A stretch of DNA of 6,115 bases, taken from Acidobacteriota bacterium (lineage in GTDB: Bacteria; Acidobacteriota; Terriglobia; Acidiferrales; UBA7541). The position numbers and the translations under genes were made by a program. Below are positions 1-5,780 of the stretch, piece by piece; within the stretch, counting starts at the first letter, position 1; the number at the start of each line of letters is the position of its first letter. The notes beneath the pieces are model-generated. The model was given only the letters and a program-made list of their open reading frames with translations, was not told the DNA's origin and did no database searches. The stretch is from positions 1 through 6,115 of the forward strand of contig PKWH01000307.1 of the NCBI GenBank assembly GCA_003131985.1, written 5' to 3'.

Positions 1-656
1 TTTGCGCGAGCTTTCGCCACCAGATCTTCAAGATGCCCACGAAGAAACTCCTCATATATTTTGGTTAGCTCGCGCGCTATTACCGCCGGACGGTTTCCTA
101 GAATTTCAAACGCGTCTTCCAGCGTATCGACCGCCCGATGCGGGGCTTCATAAAAAATAAGCGTGCGCGGCTCGTTCGCTAGCTCGCGCAGCGCTTTGCG
201 CCTCTCCGTCGGCCGGGCTGGCAGGAAACCCACGAATGTGAACTCTTCGATAGCCATCCCCGACGCCGCCAGAGCCGCTACAAACGCAGACGCTCCGGGC
301 ACCGGCACGACCTCGATCCCATGCCGCAAGCAAAGACTCACCAACCTATGCCCCGGATCGGAAATGGCGGGAGTTCCCGCATCGCTCACCAGCGCCACCT
401 TCGCCCCCTGCTCCAGCTCGATTACGAGTTCCGGCGCGCGCGTGATTTCGTTGTGCTCGTGATAGCTCACCAGCTTTTTCTGAATGTCGAAATGCGAAAG
501 AAGCTTCATCGTTTGGCGCGTGTCTTCGCAGGCGATCAGGTCGGCTTCTTTCAAAATGCGCAATGCGCGCAGCGAAATATCCTCGAGGTTGCCGATCGGT
601 GTGGCGACCACATAGAGGCAGCCTGCTCCCGCTTCCTTGGTTTTTATTTTTGTCAT
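1..656 (-). CDS. rsmI: RsmI, 16S rRNA (cytidine1402-2'-O)-methyltransferase, C-terminus cut off by window edge
   Basis: SAM-dependent enzyme that 2'-O-methylates C1402 of 16S rRNA in the decoding centre; cytoplasmic. I translated 218 codons from the ATG at 656 to the window edge; the family is usually about 270-290 residues, so roughly the last quarter is missing. Family motifs appear in order: YVVATPIGNLEDIS (15-28), ACEDTR (42-47), YHEHNE (65-70), SDAGTPAISDPG (91-102), VPVPGASA (117-124), FVGFLP (141-146), FYEAPHR (168-174) and ARELTKIYEE (194-203). These are the tetrapyrrole-methylase-like fold signatures of RsmI rather than of cobalamin or sirohaem methylases. The start is the only in-frame ATG ahead of the first motif; no clear Shine-Dalgarno sequence precedes it. 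The gene is divergent from the zinc-ribbon gene across 133 bp. Function is inferred from strong motif agreement. Confidence 0.95.
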   Translation of the reverse strand, partial: MTKIKTKEAGAGCLYVVATPIGNLEDISLRALRILKEADLIACEDTRQTMKLLSHFDIQKKLVSYHEHNEITRAPELVIELEQGAKVALVSDAGTPAISDPGHRLVSLCLRHGIEVVPVPGASAFVAALAASGMAIEEFTFVGFLPARPTERRKALRELANEPRTLIFYEAPHRAVDTLEDAFEILGNRPAVIARELTKIYEEFLRGHLEDLVAKARA

Positions 657-789
657 CGTTGCGTCATGCGCTTGCGTTGAACGGTGAATGCTAAGTCTAA
701 CACGCCGACTTGTGTCTTCGTTGCCGCCGCACGATGCCGGAAGACATGCTACTATTTTGTGTTAGGTCATCGCCGGAGGGAGCTCTTCA
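657..789. other. Divergent intergenic region between rsmI and the zinc-ribbon gene
   Basis: This 133-bp gap must hold the promoters for both flanking genes. I looked for sigma-70-type boxes on both strands and found only poor matches: TACTAT at 750-755 on the plus strand and TAGACT-like sequence on the minus strand, neither with a well-spaced -35 box. No promoter is asserted. Confidence 0.4.
775..782 (+). promoter_or_regulatory. Strong Shine-Dalgarno sequence that fixes the TTG start of the zinc-ribbon gene
   Basis: GGAGGGAG is followed by a 7-nt spacer and then TTG at 790. No ATG or GTG fits this site in the frame that encodes the conserved MPLYEY N-terminus, so the ribosome binding site and the family N-terminus agree on the TTG start. 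Confidence 0.75.
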
Positions 790-1185
790 TTGCCTTTATA
801 TGAATACAAGTGCGAGAAGTGTGGGCACCGATTCGAAAAAATCGAAGGCCATAACGCCTCAGAGACCAAGAAATGCCCTAAGTGCGGGGCAAAAGCTCAG
901 CGTATGCTCTCTGCCGCCGCCATTCAGTTCAAAGGCTCCGGCTGGTACGTGACGGATTACGGCAAGAAAACTTCCTCTCCCGCCTCCGGAGAAAAGTCTG
1001 GCGACGGCGGCTCGTCGAACTCCGGTGAAAAATCCGAAGGGAAGTCCGCCGAATCGAAATCGAATGATTCAAAATCCGGCGAATCAAAATCAAACGAATC
1101 GAAGTCCAGCGACTCCAAATCTTCCGAGTCCAAGTCCGGTGATTCGAAATCGTCTTCGGAAAAGGGAACTAAGAGAAAGAAGTAG
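790..1185 (+). CDS. FmdB-family zinc-ribbon protein with repetitive Ser/Lys/Glu tail
   Basis: Small protein of 131 residues, no signal peptide. The N-terminus MPLYEYKCEKCGHRFE is the hallmark of FmdB/CxxC regulatory-type zinc ribbons; C8, C11, C29 and C32 form two CxxC knuckles that should bind one zinc. A conserved-looking segment QFKGSGWYVTDY (46-57) follows, also typical of the family. From about residue 58 the chain is low-complexity and very rich in Ser, Lys and Glu; residues 88-122 are seven pentapeptide units of the form (E/D)SKS(N/G/S), ending in a basic SEKGTKRKK. The tail is predicted disordered. Family members have been called regulatory because of FmdB, but the biochemical role is unknown, so I give no gene symbol. 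The start is TTG, supported by an excellent ribosome binding site. Its 3' end faces galU with 14 bp between stop codons. Confidence 0.88.
   Translation: MPLYEYKCEKCGHRFEKIEGHNASETKKCPKCGAKAQRMLSAAAIQFKGSGWYVTDYGKKTSSPASGEKSGDGGSSNSGEKSEGKSAESKSNDSKSGESKSNESKSSDSKSSESKSGDSKSSSEKGTKRKK
1051..1155 (+). repeat. 15-bp coding tandem repeat, seven units
   Basis: Seven imperfect 15-bp units, each encoding (E/D)SKS followed by N, G or S, run in frame through the tail of the zinc-ribbon protein. Synonymous codons vary between units (TCG/TCA/TCC, AAA/AAG, GAA/GAG), so the period is clearer in protein than in DNA. This points to old rather than very recent duplication, or to selection on composition. 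Confidence 0.8.
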
Positions 1186-1199
1186 TTAGTGCAAAGTGG

Positions 1200-2102
1200 C
1201 TATAACTTCAGCCCGCGCAGGTATTCCCGAAAATCCGGACCGAGCTTCGGATTCTTCAACGCGAACTCTACTGTAGCTTTCAAGAAACCGAGTTTGTCCC
1301 CCGCGTCGTGGGTTTTCCCTTCGTAAATGTGTGCCCAGAGTCCAGGCCCGCGCGCCAATTCCTTTAACGCATCGGTAAGCTGAATCTCGCCGCCCGCTCC
1401 CGCTTCCAGTTTTTCCAGATAATCGAAAATTTCCGGCGGCAGCACGTAACGTCCCGTTACGCCAAGGTTCGACGGAGCCTTATCCGCATGCGGCTTTTCC
1501 ACCAGATCGGTCACGCGTAAAAGCTGATCGCCCCAGCGCGGCTGATTTCCCGGACTCGCCGCGACGATGCCGTAAAGGTGAACCCGCGCTCTCTCGACTT
1601 CCTCCACTGCGATAGCGCCCTGACCCGTAGCATCCCACACTTCCATCAGGGAGCGCGTTGCGGGAACCGCGCCATCCATAATCACGTCGCCGAGCAGCAC
1701 AGCAAACGGCTCGTCGCCCACGAGCTCGCGCGCGCAAAACACAGCGTGGCCCAGACCTTGCGCTTCGCTTTGCCGCGTATAGCTGAAGTGCAATCCGCCG
1801 CTGATCTCGCGCACCATTTCCGCTTGGTGCGGTTTGCCTTTTTCTTCGAGAAAACGTTCCAGCTCCGGCGCTGAATCGAAATGATCTTCAATCGCATTCT
1901 TGCGCCGGCCGGTGACGAAAATAATGCTTTCGATCCCCGAAGCGATGCATTCTTCCACCGCGTACTGAATCAGTGGCTTATCGACAACCGGCAGCATTTC
2001 CTTCGGCTGCGCCTTTGTGGCGGGCAGAAACCTGGTCCCCAGCCCTGCCACCGGCAGAACCGCTTTGCGAACGCGTTTTCGTTGTGAACTCATGGTCACC
2101 AT
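1200..2102 (-). CDS. galU: GalU, UTP-glucose-1-phosphate uridylyltransferase
   Basis: Makes UDP-glucose from UTP and glucose-1-phosphate, the donor for envelope polysaccharides, glycolipids and trehalose-type sugars; cytoplasmic. At 300 residues it has the usual length. The nucleotide-binding signature GLGTRFLPATKAQPKEMLPV occupies 20-39, with the catalytic-region lysine in PKEMLP. Further family motifs are EAQGLGHAV (113-121), LLGDVI (136-141, metal/nucleotide Asp), DLVEKP (199-204), GRYVLPPEIF (217-226), GGEIQLTDAL (237-246) and DAGDKLGF (266-273). GEIQLTDA and the spacing separate it from RfbA-type thymidylyltransferases. ATG at 2102 is used; an in-frame GTG (2099) and ATG (2093) are also possible and would remove only one to three residues. 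An AGGA about 12 nt before 2102 fits the later start slightly less well, so the exact start is uncertain. Confidence 0.96.
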   Translation of the reverse strand: MVTMSSQRKRVRKAVLPVAGLGTRFLPATKAQPKEMLPVVDKPLIQYAVEECIASGIESIIFVTGRRKNAIEDHFDSAPELERFLEEKGKPHQAEMVREISGGLHFSYTRQSEAQGLGHAVFCARELVGDEPFAVLLGDVIMDGAVPATRSLMEVWDATGQGAIAVEEVERARVHLYGIVAASPGNQPRWGDQLLRVTDLVEKPHADKAPSNLGVTGRYVLPPEIFDYLEKLEAGAGGEIQLTDALKELARGPGLWAHIYEGKTHDAGDKLGFLKATVEFALKNPKLGPDFREYLRGLKL

Positions 2103-2295
2103 TTTTGGCGCTATTCCTATCTTATAAGTGAAGAAGGACGCCGTGCGGAATTTATTTTATCCTTTGAAAGTGCATGTGCGGATGGATGAAAGATTCCGCG
2201 TTGTTAAGATGCAGCGCAGCCGCGCGAGTTACGTGGCCAACCACCGTCGGGCACCATGCTAACATATTGATTGCGACCTTCCGGCGAGACAACAC
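2103..2295. other. Divergent intergenic region between galU and tsaD
   Basis: This 193-bp gap should carry both promoters. On the minus strand a TAAAAT (2159-2154) sits 17 bp from TCCGCA (2182-2177), a possible sigma-70-like pair for galU, but the -35 box matches consensus at only three of six positions. For tsaD no box pair with acceptable spacing was found. A 7-bp inverted repeat (GCGGAAT at 2145-2151, ATTCCGC at 2193-2199) spans the candidate galU promoter but is of a length expected by chance. Confidence 0.35.
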
Positions 2296-3417
2296 ATGAG
2301 CGTTCAAAAAAACCTCATTCTGGGAATCGAATCCTCCTGCGACGAGACCGCCGCCGCCGTCGTCGAGGATGGCCGTCGCATTCTCTCGAATATCGTCGCC
2401 TCGCAAATTGCGATCCACCGAAGCTTTGGAGGCGTCGTTCCGGAAATCGCCTCGCGCGAACACCTTCGCCAAATCGTTCCGGTTGTGCGCGAAGCTATCA
2501 AACAAGCCGGAATCTCTTTATCTGATCTCGACGCCATCGCCGTCACGCGCGGCCCCGGACTGATTGGCGCGCTGCTCGTCGGAGTGACCTACGGCAAAAC
2601 TCTCGCGTTGGCCCTCGACAAGCCGCTAATCGCCGTGAATCACCTAGAAGGCCACGTGCACGCGGTGTTTCTGGAAGGTACAGATGACGGAAATCCGCCG
2701 CCATTGCCCGCAGTTTGTCTAATCGTTTCCGGTGGACACACCGTGCTCTATCGCGTGGAGTCCGAATCAACCAACGGTGCCCGGCGTTTCTCCTACACAC
2801 GTATCGGCGGGACCCGCGACGACGCCGCCGGGGAAGCGTACGACAAGGTCGCCAGAATGCTCGCGCTTGGATATCCCGGCGGCCCGGTGGTGGATCAATT
2901 GGCCGCTTACGGTGATCCAAAAGCGATTCGATTCGGCGTGCCAAAGATGAAAGGGAACATCTACGACTTCAGTTTTAGTGGCATCAAGACCGCCGTGCTT
3001 TACCATCTGCGCAGCCATCCTGAGTTTCAACCGGAAATTGCGGGAAGGGAACAATCTCTCGCGCGGGGCGAACGTTCTGCCGACGCCCTGCGCAAGCTTT
3101 CTACGCCAGCCACGCTCGATCTTGTCGCAAGCTTCCAGCGCGCCGTGGTGGACGACCTTGTAACGCGCACACTCGCCGCGGCGCAGCAGCACGGCGTGCG
3201 CTCGATTCTTGTTTCCGGCGGTGTCGCCGCGAATCGCGAGTTGCGCGCGACATTTGAGACCCACGCAAAGCGCCACAGCCTCAAGGTCTTTTTCCCGAGC
3301 CGCGCGCTTTCCACTGACAACGCCGCGATGATTGCCGCCGCCGGCTACCCTCGCTTCTTGAACGGTAAGTATGAAGATTGCACGCTCGATCCTGCAGCTA
3401 ATCTTCCACTGGCCTAA
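2296..3417 (+). CDS. tsaD: TsaD, tRNA N6-adenosine threonylcarbamoyltransferase
   Basis: Catalytic subunit that transfers threonylcarbamoyl from TC-AMP to A37 of ANN-decoding tRNAs (t6A), normally with TsaB and TsaE, neither of which is in this window. ASKHA-type ATPase fold. Visible motifs: ILGIESSCDETAAAVV (8-23), GGVVPEIASREH (45-56), TRGPGLIGALLVG (84-96), the metal motif NHLEGH with H116 and H120, VSGGHT (144-149), GGTRDDAAGEAYDKVAR (171-187), FSFSGIKTAV (225-234), LVSGGVAANRELR (305-317) and STDNAAMIA (339-347), where D341 is the expected third metal ligand. All catalytic landmarks are present. At 373 residues it is about 30 longer than typical bacterial TsaD, with extra sequence near 124-138 and 240-275. 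The ATG at 2296 sits 7 residues ahead of the first motif; the ribosome binding site is weak (GGCGAG). It converges on the propeller gene across 40 bp. Confidence 0.97.
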   Translation: MSVQKNLILGIESSCDETAAAVVEDGRRILSNIVASQIAIHRSFGGVVPEIASREHLRQIVPVVREAIKQAGISLSDLDAIAVTRGPGLIGALLVGVTYGKTLALALDKPLIAVNHLEGHVHAVFLEGTDDGNPPPLPAVCLIVSGGHTVLYRVESESTNGARRFSYTRIGGTRDDAAGEAYDKVARMLALGYPGGPVVDQLAAYGDPKAIRFGVPKMKGNIYDFSFSGIKTAVLYHLRSHPEFQPEIAGREQSLARGERSADALRKLSTPATLDLVASFQRAVVDDLVTRTLAAAQQHGVRSILVSGGVAANRELRATFETHAKRHSLKVFFPSRALSTDNAAMIAAAGYPRFLNGKYEDCTLDPAANLPLA

Positions 3418-3457
3418 GCTGTCGGGTCTCTCCGCACCATTGTGATGAGTTGTTCGG

Positions 3458-4621
3458 TTACAGCAATGTGGGTTCGTAAATGTAAGCCATTCCGTTTTGT
3501 GTCGCGGCGTAAGCTTTCGATCCATCGCCATTCCAGCTCAGAATCACGATGCCTTCCGCGGCATATTCGTCGAATACTTCCATCCGGCTCAGGTCCACCA
3601 GAAACAACCGCCCCTTAGCCGAATTCTTTAGCCACGAGCTGTAGCATATGCACAGCGGAAGATGAGGGTGGCAAACGCACAACTCCGCGCCAAACGGAAG
3701 CGGCTCGAAATTCATCGTCTCGACTGTCAGGCAATACGCCTGTCCCGCCGCGCAATAAATAATCTTTCGGGCATCGTGCGTCCACGAAAGATCGGTGATG
3801 TGCCCCTGCGCCTGAAACGCGTTTTGCTTCTTCAAAGTGGGCACCGTCAGCAGCGCGATGGAGTCGTCTGCCCAGTCTCCGTGGATTTCGATCACGCTCG
3901 CCAGCGTTTTTTCATCAGGGCTGAAAACGGCGCGTCCATACCCGCCAAACGCGCCTTCCTCGCCGAATTCAGATTCGTAGGTTTGCCGTTCGAGCCAGCC
4001 CGGCACGCCGAGTTCGCTCGTGGGTTGTCCCGAGAGTGGTCCCTTCGGCGACATCCCGTCGTCGCGAACGCGCCAAAGCCGCAGCGACGCCTGTTTGCCG
4101 CCCGAGCATGCTTCCACAAAATATTTTTCAGTGCCCGACCACGCCAGGCACCGCGGAATGGTTCCGAATTCGCCGAATGTGCCGAGTAACATTTTCCCGT
4201 GCAAATCGAAAGAATGCAGCTCAGGCTGCCATCCGCCCCAGGCAGCTACCAGATAACGTGCCGTCGGCGACCATGCGAATGCCGCCGTCAAATCCTGCGT
4301 TCCAACGGGAACTTCATTCGGAACTGAAAGCGCGATCATCGGGATGCTCATTTCCATGTCGTAGAGAACCACGCGTTGCCCGAAATCTCCGGTGCGGTAT
4401 TGTCCGCCCCTCTGAAATTGGCGGGAAACGAAACACACATGGCCCATTCCGGAAATCGCAAGAGAAGATGTGTGGCCGGCGAATACTTTTTTGACCACCC
4501 AGTTGGAGTCCCTGGTCAGATCGCGAAGTCCACGCGCCACGAGCGTGGCAGAGCGCACCGCCAGCCCTTGCTGACCCACGGGAACGATCGCCCGCGTTGC
4601 CGATTTCTCGTGTGTCTCCAT
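3458..4621 (-). CDS. WD40-like seven-bladed beta-propeller protein, function unknown
   Basis: A 387-residue protein without signal peptide or membrane segment, so probably cytoplasmic. I can mark about seven degenerate blades by their strand-turn-strand patterns: 48-90 (ends VVLYDME), 112-141 (FAWSPTARYLVAAW, ends HSFDLH), 157-186 (LAWSGTEKYFVEA, ends LRLWRV), 228-264 (VFSPDEKTLASV), 275-302 (LSWTHDARKIIYC), 312-345 and 357-384 (LSWNGDGSKAYAA, ends AYIYEP). This is WD40/YVTN-like architecture, usually a protein-interaction platform; no catalytic motif is seen. A cysteine/histidine-rich strand pair, CVCHPHLPLCIC, lies at 315-326. The ATG at 4621 has GGA 9 nt upstream and is the first usual start codon in frame after the stop of the J-like gene, 75 bp away. 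The two are probably cotranscribed. The fold is fairly sure; the role is unknown. Confidence 0.85.
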   Translation of the reverse strand: METHEKSATRAIVPVGQQGLAVRSATLVARGLRDLTRDSNWVVKKVFAGHTSSLAISGMGHVCFVSRQFQRGGQYRTGDFGQRVVLYDMEMSIPMIALSVPNEVPVGTQDLTAAFAWSPTARYLVAAWGGWQPELHSFDLHGKMLLGTFGEFGTIPRCLAWSGTEKYFVEACSGGKQASLRLWRVRDDGMSPKGPLSGQPTSELGVPGWLERQTYESEFGEEGAFGGYGRAVFSPDEKTLASVIEIHGDWADDSIALLTVPTLKKQNAFQAQGHITDLSWTHDARKIIYCAAGQAYCLTVETMNFEPLPFGAELCVCHPHLPLCICYSSWLKNSAKGRLFLVDLSRMEVFDEYAAEGIVILSWNGDGSKAYAATQNGMAYIYEPTLL

Positions 4622-4696
4622 CAGCAGAATTCCATCTTGGAGTTTCCATCTTCCATAAATCTTTTCCGCATGCTGGTCCGGAAGCGGCGTACGCGC

Positions 4697-5461
4697 CTAA
4701 AGTTCCAGCCGGCGATTGGCTTGGGCGATCTGCTCTTCCACTTTTTCTACCATTTCTTTCAGCACGTCGCGTCCGTGTTTTTGCGCTTCGTCGATTCGCG
4801 ACTTCAATTGATACAAATCCGAGCGCAAGAGTTCTTGCATCTCCGCTTCGATCTCGGAGAGCCTTCCGCGCGCCTGGCTGATTCTACGAATCACTCGTAT
4901 TAATTCGGCTCCCGCGCCTTCACCCTGGACGGCTTCGGGGCTGCATTCGTACTCGGTCAAGATTTTCACAAGCTTCGATTCATCTCCACGCTCGTACGCA
5001 TCGTTTGCTTCCGCCATCAATTGCTGGCGTTTGGCGCGATCGTCGCGGTCGGATGTCAGATCCGGATGAACGCGCTTCGCCACTTCACGATAGAGCTGTT
5101 TCATTTCCGGGGAGGACTCGAATGCGGCCGGCTCCTCTTTGGTATTTTCGCCGGCGCTCGATTTCGTCTCGTTCGCGCCGGCTCGCGCGATGTGCGCTAG
5201 CCGCTGGAGCCGCTCGTTGCCAGGTTGTTCTTTCGCCAGCCGTTCGGCGATCTCCGCTTTCAACTCGTCCAGTTCCGCGTAGCGCAGTCCGACGAAATGC
5301 AGATAGCGCCGTTCGAACGCGCCGAGCTCAGCGCGGAGGTTCGCCGAACGCAGTTCTCGCTCGGCCAATTCGACTTCCAGCGCCGCCTGTTCTTCGCGTT
5401 TGCGCGCGAGCTCCCGCTCTTCCGGTTTCACAGGTTTGATATGCGTCGTCTTCAACGTCAC
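4697..5461 (-). CDS. Coiled-coil protein with J-like (HPD) segment
   Basis: A 254-residue, highly charged, soluble protein. The N-terminal part (about 12-95) is a long Glu/Lys/Arg/Leu-rich helix, probably coiled coil. A short Ser/Thr/Glu linker (97-117) follows. Residues 119-166 resemble the core of a J domain: helix II (MKQLYREVAKRV), the invariant HPD at 132-134, then helix III (AKRQQLMAEANDAYERGD). Helix I is not obvious, so the J domain is short or divergent. A second coiled coil covers 184-252. HPD motifs normally stimulate DnaK-type ATPases, so a co-chaperone role is possible but inferred. The start is GTG, supported by GAGG 8 nt upstream (5470-5473). It is the first gene of a likely two-gene transcript with the propeller and is divergent from the DinB-like gene. 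Confidence 0.85.
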   Translation of the reverse strand: MTLKTTHIKPVKPEERELARKREEQAALEVELAERELRSANLRAELGAFERRYLHFVGLRYAELDELKAEIAERLAKEQPGNERLQRLAHIARAGANETKSSAGENTKEEPAAFESSPEMKQLYREVAKRVHPDLTSDRDDRAKRQQLMAEANDAYERGDESKLVKILTEYECSPEAVQGEGAGAELIRVIRRISQARGRLSEIEAEMQELLRSDLYQLKSRIDEAQKHGRDVLKEMVEKVEEQIAQANRRLEL

Positions 5462-5502
5462 AAAACTCGCCTCGGATGGTCCGTAGCTATTGGTGCGTCA
5501 TG

Positions 5503-5531
5503 AGAGGTGCTTCCGGCGTACCGCCGCCTCT
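5503..5531 (-). repeat. Bulged stem-loop in the leader of the J-like gene
   Basis: Outer arms AGAGG (5503-5507) and CCTCT (5527-5531) enclose inner arms CGGCG (5514-5518) and CGCCG (5522-5526) with a TAC loop. On one side a 6-nt bulge separates inner and outer arms, giving ten base pairs in all. It lies about 40-70 nt upstream of the GTG start, so it would be in the 5' leader if transcription starts further upstream. There is no T-run, so it is not a terminator. Confidence 0.45.
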
Positions 5532-5561
5532 AAACCATTCTCTTAATTCTAAGGCGCGCTG

Positions 5562-5590
5562 CCCGCTCTTGGAGTTGTTCCGCAAGCGGG
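5562..5590. repeat. Imperfect inverted repeat, possible stem-loop
   Basis: CCCGC (5562-5566) pairs with GCGGG (5586-5590), extended by TTG (5569-5571) and CAA (5583-5585) across a 2-nt bulge, leaving an 11-nt loop. Eight base pairs with a bulge is only moderately unlikely by chance; no T-run follows on either strand. Confidence 0.3.
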
Positions 5591-5716
5591 GTTTCCATAA
5601 CCTGAGATAAGCGTTTCGGCACACAGGTTTCCGGGCGTTTTTGGCCGGCTTTTTCCAGTCAGTTCAATACGAGCCAATTTGGTTGAGCCAATAACTTCGC
5701 TCGCGCACGGAAGACG

Positions 5717-5744
5717 TTGTAGAGCGGAGCCGCTGAACTACAAT
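5717..5744 (+). promoter_or_regulatory. Candidate promoter for the DinB-like gene overlapping a bulged palindrome
   Basis: TTGTAG (5717-5722) and TACAAT (5739-5744) are spaced 16 bp, with a -10 box matching consensus at five of six positions and a -35 box at three of six. Transcription would begin near 5751, some 30 nt before the start codon. The same stretch is an inverted repeat: TTGTAG pairs with CTACAA (5738-5743) and AGCGG (5723-5727) with CCGCT (5730-5734), with a 3-nt GAA bulge on one side. The symmetry could be an operator, or the hairpin itself could be the functional element. Confidence 0.4.
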
Positions 5745-5767
5745 CATTTGGGGCGATCACGCATTGC

Positions 5768-5773
5768 GAGGAG
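5768..5773 (+). promoter_or_regulatory. Shine-Dalgarno sequence of the DinB-like gene
   Basis: GAGGAG lies 4 nt from the first of two adjacent ATG codons (5778) and 7 nt from the second (5781). The longer spacer is closer to the usual optimum, which favours 5781 as the main start. Confidence 0.65.
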
Positions 5774-5780
5774 AAAAATG

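Larger units (their letters stand above)
5462..5780. other. Gene-free divergent intergenic region
   Basis: About 319 bp separate the GTG of the J-like gene from the start of the DinB-like gene. I see no credible small gene, tRNA or mobile element remnant. The region holds three imperfect inverted repeats (5503-5531, 5562-5590, 5717-5743), a direct repeat GAGCCAAT (5671-5678 and 5685-5692, 14-bp period), one candidate plus-strand promoter (5717-5744) and ribosome binding sites at both ends. A minus-strand TAGAAT (5551-5546) could be a -10 box for the J-like operon, but no suitable -35 box lies upstream of it. Confidence 0.6.

Noticed and set aside
2145..2199. 7-bp inverted repeat GCGGAAT/ATTCCGC between galU and tsaD
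   Set aside because: A 7-bp pair separated by 41 bp is expected about once by chance in a gap of this size.
3418..3464. GCTGT/ACAGC pair between the convergent tsaD and propeller stops as a bidirectional terminator
   Set aside because: Only five base pairs with a 37-nt loop and no T-run on either strand.
2767..3531. Long minus-strand open frame (254 codons) across tsaD
   Set aside because: It lies antisense to tsaD, whose frame carries every family motif; the antisense product shows no recognisable domain and GC-rich codon bias explains the open frame.
3662..4189. Plus-strand open frame (175 codons) across the propeller gene
   Set aside because: Arg/Pro-rich, low-plausibility product, antisense to a convincing propeller frame; treated as a shadow.
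4376..4903. Plus-strand open frame (175 codons) bridging the propeller and J-like genes
   Set aside because: Runs antisense to both genes and has no ribosome binding site or recognisable motif; a shadow of the coiled-coil codons.
5631..5654. CCGG/CCGG stem followed by CTTTTT, resembling a Rho-independent terminator on the plus strand
   Set aside because: The stem is only 4 bp with a 10-nt loop, and no plus-strand gene ends nearby (the closest upstream plus-strand stop is at 3417).
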